64,000 bases of DNA, taken from contig CAYOCP010000006.1 in the NCBI GenBank assembly GCA_964402505.1, positions 1 to 64,000 on the forward strand, written 5' to 3'. Below the pieces are notes generated by a model, which saw nothing but the letters and a program-made list of their open reading frames with translations, was not told the DNA's origin and searched no databases. This document shows positions 1-8,366 of the stretch, one piece after another (the first letter of the stretch is position 1; every line of letters begins with the position of its first letter). The DNA is from SLRI01 sp964402505 (GTDB lineage Bacteria > Pseudomonadota > Alphaproteobacteria > Geminicoccales > Geminicoccaceae). The translations under genes and the position numbers were made by a program.

Positions 1-36
1 ATCTCAGCAGAGCAGAAGCCACTTCGATAGGGCGGG

Positions 37-96
37 TCAGGTCGGACGCTTACAGAGTGCCAAAGCCAGCAGCACCTCGGCCGTGCGGTAGCGCAT
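37..96 (-). pseudogene. Possible truncated tctB remnant (19 codons)
   Basis: A 19-codon reading frame starts at an ATG with a good AAGGGAG ribosome site and begins MRYRTAEVLLALAL before running into a stop. It sits directly downstream of the tctC-like gene, where the small membrane subunit TctB of a tripartite tricarboxylate transporter is often found. The opening resembles the first membrane helix of TctB proteins. The rest of the gene is absent, so this looks like a cut-off remnant. The match is short and could be chance. Confidence 0.3.
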
Positions 97-189
97 CACT
101 GCCGCTCCCTTGTCGTCATGCTTCGCTTGAAGGCTGCGCGGCCACCGATCCAAAGCCGGTGGCCAGGCATGAGCCGGTCCCGGAAAATC

Positions 190-1164
190 CTATTGGACCC
201 AGGGATCCGTCTCCCAGGCCTTGTCCAGCGCTTTGCTCGTCTCCTTCAGGAACTCCGCGTATTCTTCCGGTCCCATGTAGTCGAGCGGAACCCCGGCCTG
301 CTCGGCCTTCGCCACGTACTCCGGATCCTCGATTGCCGCCTTGACCGCCTTGCTCATGATCGTGACGATCTCCTCGGGCGTGCCCGCGGGAAAGGCCAAG
401 CCACGCGAGGACCCCGAGACGATGTCCACGCCCTGCTCCTGGAAGGTCGGCACGTCCGGCAGGGTCGGGCTGCGCTTCTTCGCCATGACGCCGAGGATCC
501 GGATGGTGCCCTCCTCCTGATAATCCACGGCTTCGCTCAGATTCATGGCGCCGACGGGAATGTGGCCACCGAGGAGCGCCGTGCGGAGTTGTGCTGTGCC
601 GCCAAAGGGGACATGGTTGAACTTGGCACCGGTCTCACCCTGCATCTGCAGGATGGCGAGGTGCTCGCTCGAGCCGACCGACCCGCTAGTGCCGATCGGC
701 AAGGCTCCCGGATGCTCCTTGCCGTAGGCGATCAGATCGCCGAGTGACTTGATATCGCTCGTCTCCAGCACCGCGAGGACGCCGGGGTCATAGACGAGAT
801 TGGCGATCGGCGCGAAGCTCTCCGGCGTGTACGCTGTCTCGCGCGTGTAGGAATAGGCGAACATGGCGGGCAGATTGATGAAGCCCATCGTGTAGCCGTC
901 GGGCTCGGCGGCTGCCAGGAGCGAGAAGCCGACCTCACCGCCGGCGCCCGGATGATTGAGAATCACCAGCGTCTGCCCCAGGTATTTCTCGATGAAGGGC
1001 TGGATCGAACGAGCCGCCACATCGGTGCCACCGCCCGGCGCGAAAGCGACGATCACGTCGATGCTTCTCTCGGGATAATCCGCCGCCAGAGGGGATGTTG
1101 GCGCGAAGCCGCAAGCCGCAATTCCCAGGGCAACCCCGAGAACGAGCCTTCTGCGTGTCGTCAT
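190..1164 (-). CDS. Tripartite tricarboxylate transporter substrate-binding protein (TctC/Bug family)
   Basis: The product is about 324 aa, the usual Bug/TctC size. It has an N-terminal export signal (MTTRRRLVLGVALGIAACG, then an Ala-rich cleavage region) and the family signature beginning YPERSIDVIVAFAPGGGTD near residue 30. Proteins of this family bind carboxylates or other small organic acids in the periplasm and deliver them to a TctAB membrane pair. I placed the start at the ATG at 1164 because AGGGGAG lies just upstream and the signal peptide follows; longer upstream reading is not supported. No TctA is visible and only a possible TctB scrap lies downstream, so it may be an orphan receptor. 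The ligand cannot be told from the sequence. Confidence 0.9.
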   Translation of the reverse strand: MTTRRRLVLGVALGIAACGFAPTSPLAADYPERSIDVIVAFAPGGGTDVAARSIQPFIEKYLGQTLVILNHPGAGGEVGFSLLAAAEPDGYTMGFINLPAMFAYSYTRETAYTPESFAPIANLVYDPGVLAVLETSDIKSLGDLIAYGKEHPGALPIGTSGSVGSSEHLAILQMQGETGAKFNHVPFGGTAQLRTALLGGHIPVGAMNLSEAVDYQEEGTIRILGVMAKKRSPTLPDVPTFQEQGVDIVSGSSRGLAFPAGTPEEIVTIMSKAVKAAIEDPEYVAKAEQAGVPLDYMGPEEYAEFLKETSKALDKAWETDPWVQ

Positions 1165-1379
1165 GTTCTGCTCCCCTTTGAGGTACCCGCGCCTCTGCAC
1201 AGGCGTCGGTCGAGTCGACAACGTTTCGGAACGGAGCCTTCCCCTCATTTCCACATGCCAACGTCGCTCACCCCGATCCTCCATCACCTGATGGGTCTTG
1301 AGGATCGAGCGGCACGCTGCGCAACGGATCGGGCCAAACCATAGGTCAGGTTGGATGAGCTTGAAACACTCTATACGAC

Positions 1380-1412
1380 AAAAAGCCGACCGCCTCGCCA
1401 CGAGGAACGGCT
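1380..1412 (-). terminator. Rho-independent terminator ending the virion cassette
   Basis: Read on the minus strand, AGCCG and CCTCG arms pair with CGAGG and CGGCT around a TGG loop with a small internal bulge, followed at once by TTTTT (plus-strand 1380-1384). It lies about 40 bp past the terminase stop and before the tctC-like gene, so it would isolate the cassette from its neighbour. Confidence 0.7.
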
Positions 1413-1451
1413 GGCTCGGCCGGGCAGGGTGACAACGGGCCGACGAAGTTG

Positions 1452-2933
1452 CTAAAGCGAGAATTCCGTTCTCGCGGCGAACTGAAAGGGGCCTGGACGC
1501 GACGGGCCGCTGGCGAATCTCCTGCTGCCGACCGTTGCCGGCTGCTCGAGGATCGCGCCACTGACGGCATCCAGCCCGTCGTCACGGCAGAGGGACTCCG
1601 GTGCCCACTCACGCATTTCTTCTATGAAGCCGCTTTCTGCAACCGATTGCTGGACGAGGAGATGGCCGGCGGCCAGGACAGGATCGAGCGCCTGCATGAT
1701 GCGCTCCGCCTTGCCCCTGGCCGTGTGACGCTCAACCAACGTCATCTCGCAACGACCGCTCCGCAACTCTCGCCGGACCAGACCAGGAAGGAAGCGGCCT
1801 ATGCCGTTCGTTTCGATGAAGAGTCGGGACTGATGGAACGATGCCGCAAATGCGATCGCCTGGCGAACGAGCTGCGTCGCCTCGTCGACCTCGTCCAGCC
1901 GCTCCATCGAGAATTGGAGATAGCGAAGCGCATGCAGCCAATAGCGGCCAAGACGATCCACCATGATCAGCGCGATGGCACTGCGGTCGCCGCGACCCGG
2001 CCGGCCGTAGGCCGGATCCCACCAGCATACGCTCGACACCATGGGCGTGTCGCCGATCCACAATGTGGTCTCGTGGTTGGCGGCAGTCGCTCGCAGCCGC
2101 TCCGAGTAGAAGACCAAACGATCCGGATCGAGCCTCGCTGCCTTGGCGGGTGTCGGTTGCAGCAGCATCTGGCTGCGGAAACGCTGCGGACCGGCTTCCC
2201 GCCGAAGCGCATCGATGGCGGCCGCCGGGAAGCGCTCGGGCCAGGCGCTCTTTCCAGCATCGTTCATTAGGGGAATGCACAGCCTCTTGAAGCCGTCCAG
2301 GAAGGCCCGTTCCTCTCCAACCTCGGTCCGAGGACGGTCCGCATAGATCGAGTAATAGCTGTGGGGCGTTCCGATGTAGATTTGCTGTCCCGACGGGACC
2401 AGAACGAAGCTGATCTCCGTAAGACGTTGTCTCAGAAAGCTTCGGCTGCTCGGCGTGTTGCACGTTCTGGGGACCTCGACGTCGTCGCAGATGACGACAT
2501 CGGCTCGTGTGCCGGTAAAATTGCCGGTTAGGCCGCGCGCGAGCACGGAAGGGTCACGATGATCGCGGTTCCGCCGCACCGTGAACTGATGGGTGGTCCA
2601 AAGGTCCGTGTGGTGCGGCACGAGATGCCGCGTCGCAGGATGCAGCTCGATAATCCTGCGAACATTCCGACTCATCTTGTTGGCCAGGGATTGATCGGCC
2701 GACAGGATGAGGATCCGCAGGTTCGGATTACCGCAAAGCAGCCAAGCCACGAAGAGGCCGATCAACGTCGATTTTCCGGCATCCCGGAATACCATGAGCA
2801 GCAAACGCTGGTCACCGTTGATCCAGCCCTCCTCCAGCCAACGGCTGATATCGAGATGGAGCTCGGGCGTGTCGAGACGCTGAAGCTTGTTCCAGATGAT
2901 GAGGAAGTCAGTCAGGTTGAAAAACGGCAGCAT
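1452..2933 (-). CDS. Phage terminase large subunit (T7 gp19-like packaging ATPase/nuclease)
   Basis: The product is about 493 aa and is the predicted DNA-packaging motor that docks on the portal. A Walker A-like FRDAGKST lies near residue 48 and a Walker B-like ADVVICDDVEV near residue 140. Acidic motifs typical of the C-terminal nuclease half follow, WWDPAYG then a late LDAVSGA stretch. It is shorter than T7 gp19 (about 586 aa) but both domains seem present. I chose the ATG at 2933 with GAGAAG upstream; a TTG at 2951 is the alternative. It is the last gene of the cassette, as in T7, and a terminator follows. No small terminase gene is visible nearby. Confidence 0.87.
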   Translation of the reverse strand: MLPFFNLTDFLIIWNKLQRLDTPELHLDISRWLEEGWINGDQRLLLMVFRDAGKSTLIGLFVAWLLCGNPNLRILILSADQSLANKMSRNVRRIIELHPATRHLVPHHTDLWTTHQFTVRRNRDHRDPSVLARGLTGNFTGTRADVVICDDVEVPRTCNTPSSRSFLRQRLTEISFVLVPSGQQIYIGTPHSYYSIYADRPRTEVGEERAFLDGFKRLCIPLMNDAGKSAWPERFPAAAIDALRREAGPQRFRSQMLLQPTPAKAARLDPDRLVFYSERLRATAANHETTLWIGDTPMVSSVCWWDPAYGRPGRGDRSAIALIMVDRLGRYWLHALRYLQFSMERLDEVDEATQLVRQAIAFAASFHQSRLFIETNGIGRFLPGLVRRELRSGRCEMTLVERHTARGKAERIMQALDPVLAAGHLLVQQSVAESGFIEEMREWAPESLCRDDGLDAVSGAILEQPATVGSRRFASGPSRPGPFQFAARTEFSL

Positions 2934-3007
2934 CGCCCATTCTTCTCTCAAATTCGTGAGCTCGCCCCGGCTCCGAAATCACGCTTTCGGCCATCTCGAA
3001 CTTCTGC

Positions 3008-3442
3008 CTAGCCGATCAGGCTCCGGCGACGACCGCCGGAGCCGCTGCTCCCCGCGACGGATCCGAGAAGCCGATTCGTCATGGTCAGGAGATTGTTGCT
3101 CCGGCGGCCGCCGAAACGATCGCTGATCTCTCGGACACGCTCCGCGGTGGCGTCGCGGCGCGCTCGTGCGTCGAGCTCCGCTTCGCGCTCGAGGCCGCGC
3201 AGAATGGCATCGATCGAGCCGCCGGTGGTGGCTGCCCCGGCAGCACCCGCGCGCGCACGCTCGCTGGCGAGTCGACGTCGCAGGGCGCTGGCCTGCTGCC
3301 TCTCGTCCTCCGAGCTCGAGCGCATGATTGCCGCGATCTGGCGATCACGCTCCGCCTTGGCCTCCTTCCCTTCCCGCCGCATCGCCTCCTGGCCGAGTGC
3401 GAGATTGAGACCGACGCTGGCAAGACTGCTCAATCCACCCAT
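3008..3442 (-). CDS. Small Ala/Arg-rich putative internal virion protein
   Basis: The product is 144 aa, rich in Ala, Arg, Glu and Ser and predicted to be mostly helical, with a Gly/Ser/Arg-rich tail (GSSGSGGRRR). It starts in the TGATG overlap at the tail tube B stop, so it is probably translationally coupled. Its place between tail tube B and terminase is where T7-like phages encode internal (ejection) proteins gp14-gp16. Size and composition fit a gp14-like protein best, but I see no diagnostic motif, so the role rests on position. No gp15 or gp16 counterpart is present. Confidence 0.6.
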   Translation of the reverse strand: MGGLSSLASVGLNLALGQEAMRREGKEAKAERDRQIAAIMRSSSEDERQQASALRRRLASERARAGAAGAATTGGSIDAILRGLEREAELDARARRDATAERVREISDRFGGRRSNNLLTMTNRLLGSVAGSSGSGGRRRSLIG

Positions 3443-5379
3443 CAGATATTCACCTTTGCTTCAACGGTTACTGAGAGCAGGTTCAGGGCTCCTGGAGCCT
3501 GCTGGGTGATCCGCCACGGCGGATACTGGAATCCCCGCCGCCACCCCAGCGCGCGGACGCTCAGATCACGGGTGTGAAGGTTTCCGTCCGGCGCGCCGAG
3601 AGGCAGCGCACGAAAGCCCGACCCCGTATCGACCGACAAGTTGTCCGTCGGTCCGACGCGCAGACTGATCCTGACCGGCCGATAGGGCGCATCGGGTGCC
3701 GCACCACGGGCACCAAAGTCCAGAGGAAGCCCTTCGATCGCGTGGACAAATGGCAGGCCGACGTTCAACGTGCCGACCGCTCGATCGAGAACCAGTTCGT
3801 CGTCCGCGATCAGGATCTCACCCAGAGGCACCCCATCGCCGATCGCGAAGACCCGCTCGCCGATCCATTGAGCGAATCCGCTCCAACTGCTCTTCGGTTG
3901 CGCACTCGTGAAGCTGCGCTGGCTGTCGAGAAGGGCCGAGCTCGCCATACGCTCGAGGCAAAGCCCCGAATGGCGCTCGACGAGCACCAGCAACTCGTTG
4001 TCGTGCACGGCAAGCGCCCTGAAGTTCCCCTCGGTCTCGAGTTGGCTCCAAGCCGCGATATTGCTGTTACGATCGATGGTGACGGCGCAGCATTTGCCGT
4101 CGTCCCGCGCGATCCACAGGACCCGGCAAGCCTGGTCGAAGACCATGTCCCGCGCATCGTGCATGAGATGGCGCGAAAGCACGGCGATATCCGCAGCCTG
4201 GTAGGCCTGCTCGGTGTCGGTGAACAGGAACTCTCGCAAGTCCCGACCCGTCGTTCCGACGAACAACGTCGCACCATCAACATCCACCGGCGTGATCTGA
4301 CGATCTGCCGGCGAGCCGATTCGCGTCTGAAGCTCGACGCTCACTGTCCCCGGCGTGAGGGGCGCGCCGCCGACGGTCCATTCGCCGGCCGTGGTGAAGA
4401 CCTGCAGGACGCGACCCGGGAACAGTTGTCGGATCGCGTGGTGGCGCTCGGCGGCTATGCGAAACGCAACCGCTCCATCATCGAGGCCATCAGCGAAATC
4501 GAAGTCGAAGAACCGCCCTGTTCTCGAGAACCACAAATAATCGGGGCGGTCGCGAGAGCCACCGAGGACGAGACGCTCCTGATGCACGGTGGCGCAGATC
4601 GGCCAGCCATGCGCGGCCGAGAAGGCCTGTTCGTCCCACTCCGCAGTCTGCCGCTCATCCAGGAGCGGCTCGAGGAGCTCGCTTTGGGCAACCATTCCGC
4701 CAAGGCCGGGAGTCGCCGACGTCACCAGGACCTGCCGACCCTTGATGCGGATGATCGTGCCCGCATGGTCGGGCGTGAAGACGGGTCCTGAGGTTCGAAG
4801 CTCGACACTTGCACCACGCGATGCGGGTGCTGTCGGGTCGACGTTCCCGATTCGAACGGGCTGAATCGTGACGTGTGACGGGGCGAATCTGGCGAAAGGC
4901 TGGTTGAGTCGCTCGTCGCCATCGTCGGCGTTCACCGCGGCGAACTCCAGATCCCCGAGCGACCAAGCGCCGACAGGATCCCGGCGCAGCAGTTGCGGCT
5001 TGTACGCCGGATGACAGACCAGCAGCGCATCGTCCACCTGAGCAAAATCGAGCAGCCGAAGGTCCTCGTCGCTCCAATGCACCTCGTCGGCGATGGTCTG
5101 GCGAATGATGCCGTCGGTCACGACATGAACCGTTTTATCACCGAACACGAGAAGATCGCTGATGCCGTTTCGTGCGAACGACACGAGTCGATCGCCGTCG
5201 GGCACATGGGTGAGAAGCTCCGTGCCGGGGCGGCGGGCCAGGCCCCCGGTCCGCTGAACGAGGACGTTTCTCAGCCTCGCCGCGCCATCCTCGTACACGC
5301 GCAGATCGATCCGCCCGAAAAGGGCCGGGTCGATCTCGCCCGATGTGAAGCTCGACTTGGTCGCAACGATCCTGGTCAT
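3442..5379 (-). CDS. Tail tube protein B-like (T7 gp12-like nozzle)
   Basis: The product is about 645 aa. It opens with the pattern common in podovirus tail proteins: a short lead, FTSGEIDPALFGRIDLRVY, then RNVLVQRTGGLARRPGTELL. The long beta-rich body fits the tail nozzle that closes a short tail. T7 gp12 is longer (about 794 aa). The ATG at 5379 overlaps the stop of the tail tube A gene (ATGA), which fixes the start. A receptor-binding fibre would normally attach at this level of the tail, but no fibre gene follows. Confidence 0.82.
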   Translation of the reverse strand: MTRIVATKSSFTSGEIDPALFGRIDLRVYEDGAARLRNVLVQRTGGLARRPGTELLTHVPDGDRLVSFARNGISDLLVFGDKTVHVVTDGIIRQTIADEVHWSDEDLRLLDFAQVDDALLVCHPAYKPQLLRRDPVGAWSLGDLEFAAVNADDGDERLNQPFARFAPSHVTIQPVRIGNVDPTAPASRGASVELRTSGPVFTPDHAGTIIRIKGRQVLVTSATPGLGGMVAQSELLEPLLDERQTAEWDEQAFSAAHGWPICATVHQERLVLGGSRDRPDYLWFSRTGRFFDFDFADGLDDGAVAFRIAAERHHAIRQLFPGRVLQVFTTAGEWTVGGAPLTPGTVSVELQTRIGSPADRQITPVDVDGATLFVGTTGRDLREFLFTDTEQAYQAADIAVLSRHLMHDARDMVFDQACRVLWIARDDGKCCAVTIDRNSNIAAWSQLETEGNFRALAVHDNELLVLVERHSGLCLERMASSALLDSQRSFTSAQPKSSWSGFAQWIGERVFAIGDGVPLGEILIADDELVLDRAVGTLNVGLPFVHAIEGLPLDFGARGAAPDAPYRPVRISLRVGPTDNLSVDTGSGFRALPLGAPDGNLHTRDLSVRALGWRRGFQYPPWRITQQAPGALNLLSVTVEAKVNI

Positions 5380-5948
5380 CGGCCGCGCGCCGCAATCAGC
5401 GTGAAATCGTCGACGGCCCGCGGTGTCGCCTGCTGGCTGTCCGAGAGCTTCGCGACCCTGAGCTCGGCGGCGGCGAGACGCTGCAGCACCTCGGACCTGC
5501 TCGTGCCTTCGGTGAGCGGCAGGCAGAATTCCGCGGCCAGCCGGGCGATCAGCGCCTGAACGAAGAAGGGAGGAAAGCCGGCGGTGGGAGGACGATGTTG
5601 ATAGCTCAGGACCACGCGCGGCGCGTCGGCGAACAGCCGGGAGCCGGCGACGTGGTAGATCAAGCCGCTCGCACGCGAATCGGTGCCGGCGGAGATGGTG
5701 CGCAGCGCCTCCTGGGGCAGCGCGAATGCACGGGAGAAGCCGCCTTGCGGCGCATCTTCGAGCGCCTGCAGCTCCTCCTGCGTCAGGGTGAAATGCCATG
5801 GATGGGAGGTGACCAGGCCCTGCACAATCGGCTCGTACAGCCGCTTCGCGACATCGGCCTCGGCAGTCTCGTCCTCGAACGAGCTGATGGCGGCGGCCCC
5901 GAGCTTGGCGAGTGCAGCCGAGCAGAGCTCGACATCGGTTAGCGGCAT
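5376..5948 (-). CDS. Tail tube protein A-like (T7 gp11-like adaptor)
   Basis: The product is 190 aa, close to T7 gp11 (about 196 aa). It begins MPLTDVELCSAALAKLGAAAI and has the HPWHFT motif near residue 50, both typical of podovirus gp11-like tail adaptors that join portal and nozzle. The start is the ATG at 5948; upstream codons in this frame look non-coding. It overlaps the next gene by four bases. The 138 bp before it (5949-6086) show no gene. Confidence 0.82.
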   Translation of the reverse strand: MPLTDVELCSAALAKLGAAAISSFEDETAEADVAKRLYEPIVQGLVTSHPWHFTLTQEELQALEDAPQGGFSRAFALPQEALRTISAGTDSRASGLIYHVAGSRLFADAPRVVLSYQHRPPTAGFPPFFVQALIARLAAEFCLPLTEGTSRSEVLQRLAAAELRVAKLSDSQQATPRAVDDFTLIAARGR

Positions 5949-6086
5949 GGGAGTTGCTCGCTTCTGGCTGGTGTGCAGTTGTTGAACCGGCTTCCGCCTC
6001 ACGACAGACGCTTGCCGCGAAGGCGGATCGGCGCCTTGTGGCACCGATCCGCGACGCGGCTCGAACCGGGCGCGTCGTCCGGTCAG

Positions 6087-6356
6087 CTAGTCGGTGTCGA
6101 TGGCACCGAACTGGGTGACGTTGCTGACGTTCACGACCTCGTTGGAGGTGGTCAGAACCACGACGAGGCCGTGCGTGGCGATGTCGTCAATCCCTGCGTT
6201 CACCAGGATGAAGTCGCCGGTCCGCAACATCTTGCTGGCGCCGTTGAAGTACCCGGCGTTGTCGATGTCGGCGACGAGGTCGTTGGTCCTGTAGTGCCAA
6301 AGGGTGAAGCCGTTGGCATAGGAAATGGCGCTCAGGCTGCTGGACGAGTAGGCCAT
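6087..6356 (-). CDS. Small virion-associated protein after the capsid gene (decoration-like)
   Basis: The product is 89 aa, Ser/Asn/Thr-rich and predicted beta-structured (YANGFTLWHYRTNDLVADI, then GYFNGASKMLRTGDFILVN). It follows the major capsid gene with two bases between. Short proteins with the GYFN...LxxGD pattern are common immediately downstream of podovirus capsid genes and are thought to decorate the capsid or form head fibres. That is knowledge by pattern and position; the exact function is unproven. Confidence 0.65.
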   Translation of the reverse strand: MAYSSSSLSAISYANGFTLWHYRTNDLVADIDNAGYFNGASKMLRTGDFILVNAGIDDIATHGLVVVLTTSNEVVNVSNVTQFGAIDTD

Positions 6357-6358
6357 CT

Positions 6359-7177
6359 TCAGTTCTCCAGGCAGGGCATCTTGACGACGCCGTAGTCGTC
6401 GATCAGCACTGCACCCTGCGACATCGAGTTCGAGACGAAGTGTGCGGCGCGGTCACCGTGCCACGTGATGTCGGTCTTCACGTCCTGACCGATGGCATGG
6501 CCCACCGCACTCTTGTGGAACCAGTAGCAGGTTCGCACATTGCCAGCCTCGGTCAGGCCGGAATGCGGCATCCAGAGCGTGCCGAGCCAGACCTTCGCCT
6601 GCGTTCCGCGCCACGGAAGCTGCTCGTCGCCGACGAATTCGGCATTGGCGAACTCGGCGACGTTGAGCAGGTCCGACCACTGCTTCCAGCCGATCACCGC
6701 ATAGCGCTGCCCGTCGTCGGGGACGTCGCTCGTGCCCAGGATCTCGAACGCCTCGAGCACCTTGTCCTTGGTCAGCCCGGTGGTGGGGTCGCCGGCCGCA
6801 CGCGTGGCGGAGGCGAGGGCGGAGATGATGAGCTCGTCGGTCTTGCGGCCGAGCGCGAAGGCGCCGGCATTGGCGAGCACCTGCCGCTCGTCCAGGTTCG
6901 ACTTGAGCTCGTCGAGCTGATCGACCCATTCGCCGGCGTAGTAGTCCACCAGCGTCGCCTCGACGGCGTTGAAATCGACGTTCATGACGGGCACCATGCC
7001 GTGCCTCGCCTTGGTGGACGCAGCCCCCTTGCCGACCGTCTGGAAGACGGTCGAGCTGCCACGCACGCCGTTCTTCACGCGCACGGTCGAGCGCAGCTTC
7101 GATCCCTGTCGCTGGTAGGCTTCGTGTACCTCGCGCTCGAACTGCTTCGAGAACGCCTGATCAATGGTAATTGACAT
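6359..7177 (-). CDS. Phage major capsid protein
   Basis: The product is 272 aa. It begins MSITIDQAFSKQFEREVHEA and holds features common in T7-like/Bbp-like capsid proteins: RGSSTVFQTVGKG near residue 38, VDYYAGEWVDQLDE near residue 75, and a DDGQRYAVIGWKQW stretch near residue 145. It would form the shell around a gp9-like scaffold. The start at 7177 was chosen because the 131 bp upstream to the scaffold gene carry no coding signal. It lies where gp10 lies in T7 and is somewhat shorter than T7 gp10A (about 345 aa). Confidence 0.85.
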   Translation of the reverse strand: MSITIDQAFSKQFEREVHEAYQRQGSKLRSTVRVKNGVRGSSTVFQTVGKGAASTKARHGMVPVMNVDFNAVEATLVDYYAGEWVDQLDELKSNLDERQVLANAGAFALGRKTDELIISALASATRAAGDPTTGLTKDKVLEAFEILGTSDVPDDGQRYAVIGWKQWSDLLNVAEFANAEFVGDEQLPWRGTQAKVWLGTLWMPHSGLTEAGNVRTCYWFHKSAVGHAIGQDVKTDITWHGDRAAHFVSNSMSQGAVLIDDYGVVKMPCLEN

Positions 7178-7308
7178 CGCGCACCTTGGGTTTCTGTTGT
7201 CGCGATAGAGGGGGAGCCGGCGGTTGCCCGGTCGGGCCGCAGGCTCGGACGGATTTGACACCGGGACGGGGCCGGGATGGTTGTCCCGCACCGGCGTCGG
7301 CCAGAGGG

Positions 7309-8106
7309 TCAGTCCGGGAAGAGGTTGCGATAGCCTTCCGTGACCCGTCTGACGTAACTCGGATCGCGGTCCCGCCAGTAGCGGGGATCGCGGATCATCT
7401 CGCGCAGGCTCTCCTCGGTGGTCCCCATCTGACCCGAGCCGGCGACGCCCACGATGTCGGGCTCCGCCTTGCGCATCATCTGATGGAGGGTCACCACGCC
7501 TTCGAAGCTCGTCGATAGCGCTTTCCTGACCTCCTCGGGGAGGTTGGCCTCGGCATAGGCCCTTATCTGGCCCGCCGTGGCGCGCCACGCCTGCTCGCCG
7601 CCGAAATGGTCCCTGAGCCGATCGAGCTCACGCGTCGCCTCGAGCTCGGCCGATGCCTCGCCGACGATCGGCAGGATGTGCTCGGCCGCGAGATCGTAGA
7701 CGAGCTGCGCCTGGTGCTGCGTGAACCCGGCCTCGTGAAGCCGCTGGTTCAGCACGGGATCCGGCTCGATCAGCGGATGCGGGGATTTCAGGGCGTACTG
7801 ATCGGGAGCCTTGGGACGGCCGAGGGCATCCCAGAGTCGGCCCATGCCAGCAGCGTCACCTTCGTTCTCGGGCTTCGGCAGGGAACGTCCCAGCCTTCGC
7901 TCCAGCTCGAGATAGGACTGAAGAAGGGCGTCCGTCCTGATATTGCCGGCTTCAGCATCCCAGAACTTGTCTGGAACACCCTCCGGCCGCGCGACCGTTA
8001 CGGCCGGCGATGGGGACGACGTTTCGGTTTCCGCCATTTCCGTGCCGTCGCCATCGGGCTCGAGCAGGGAGGGAACGGGCTTCGTCGGCAGATCGTTCGT
8101 TTCCAT
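7309..8106 (-). CDS. Capsid assembly scaffolding protein (gp9-like)
   Basis: The product is 265 aa, acidic and Glu/Pro-rich at the N-terminus. PEGVPDKFWDAEAGNIRTD lies near residue 42, an ELERRLGRSLP helix follows, and the end carries EMIRDPRYWRDRDPSYV. This layout is typical of T7-family scaffolding proteins, which shape the procapsid and then leave. It sits between portal and capsid genes as gp9 does. The ATG at 8106 is two bases after the upstream small gene stop. Confidence 0.82.
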   Translation of the reverse strand: METNDLPTKPVPSLLEPDGDGTEMAETETSSPSPAVTVARPEGVPDKFWDAEAGNIRTDALLQSYLELERRLGRSLPKPENEGDAAGMGRLWDALGRPKAPDQYALKSPHPLIEPDPVLNQRLHEAGFTQHQAQLVYDLAAEHILPIVGEASAELEATRELDRLRDHFGGEQAWRATAGQIRAYAEANLPEEVRKALSTSFEGVVTLHQMMRKAEPDIVGVAGSGQMGTTEESLREMIRDPRYWRDRDPSYVRRVTEGYRNLFPD

Positions 8107-8108
8107 CT

Positions 8109-8366
8109 TCAGCCTCTCGGACGCGCCAACCGCGTCAAATAATCAATGGCGAACCGCTGCCCCTCGACGTGGCGGAGCACCGAATCGGTCGCATCGGGCG
8201 GAACCCGTCGATCGAGAAAGACCGATCGGAGGTGGCGGAGAAGGAGCTCGCCGTCGCGGCCGGCAAAACAGGCGCCCGCCGCCTTGACCAGAGCCTCGTC
8301 CCCGGCGGCGACCGGCTGAGCCGGATTGAACCAGGACCAGCCGGATTCAGTATCAGGATCGGCCAT
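8109..8366 (-). CDS. Small phage protein between portal and scaffold (Bbp19-like)
   Basis: The product is 85 aa. Its core, CFAGRDGELLLRHLRSVFLD followed by VLRHVEGQRFAIDYL, matches the general pattern of small Bbp19-type proteins in this position: an FxGxxGxxxLxxLR segment, then an EGxR segment ending in a hydrophobic helix. Its start overlaps the portal stop by 14 bases, so translation is probably coupled. The function of such proteins is not established. Confidence 0.6.
   Translation of the reverse strand: MADPDTESGWSWFNPAQPVAAGDEALVKAAGACFAGRDGELLLRHLRSVFLDRRVPPDATDSVLRHVEGQRFAIDYLTRLARPRG

Noticed and set aside
7178..7308. Terminator between scaffold and capsid genes
   Set aside because: CGGGAC and GTCCCG can pair, but the loop is long and there is no T-run; termination here would cut off the capsid genes.
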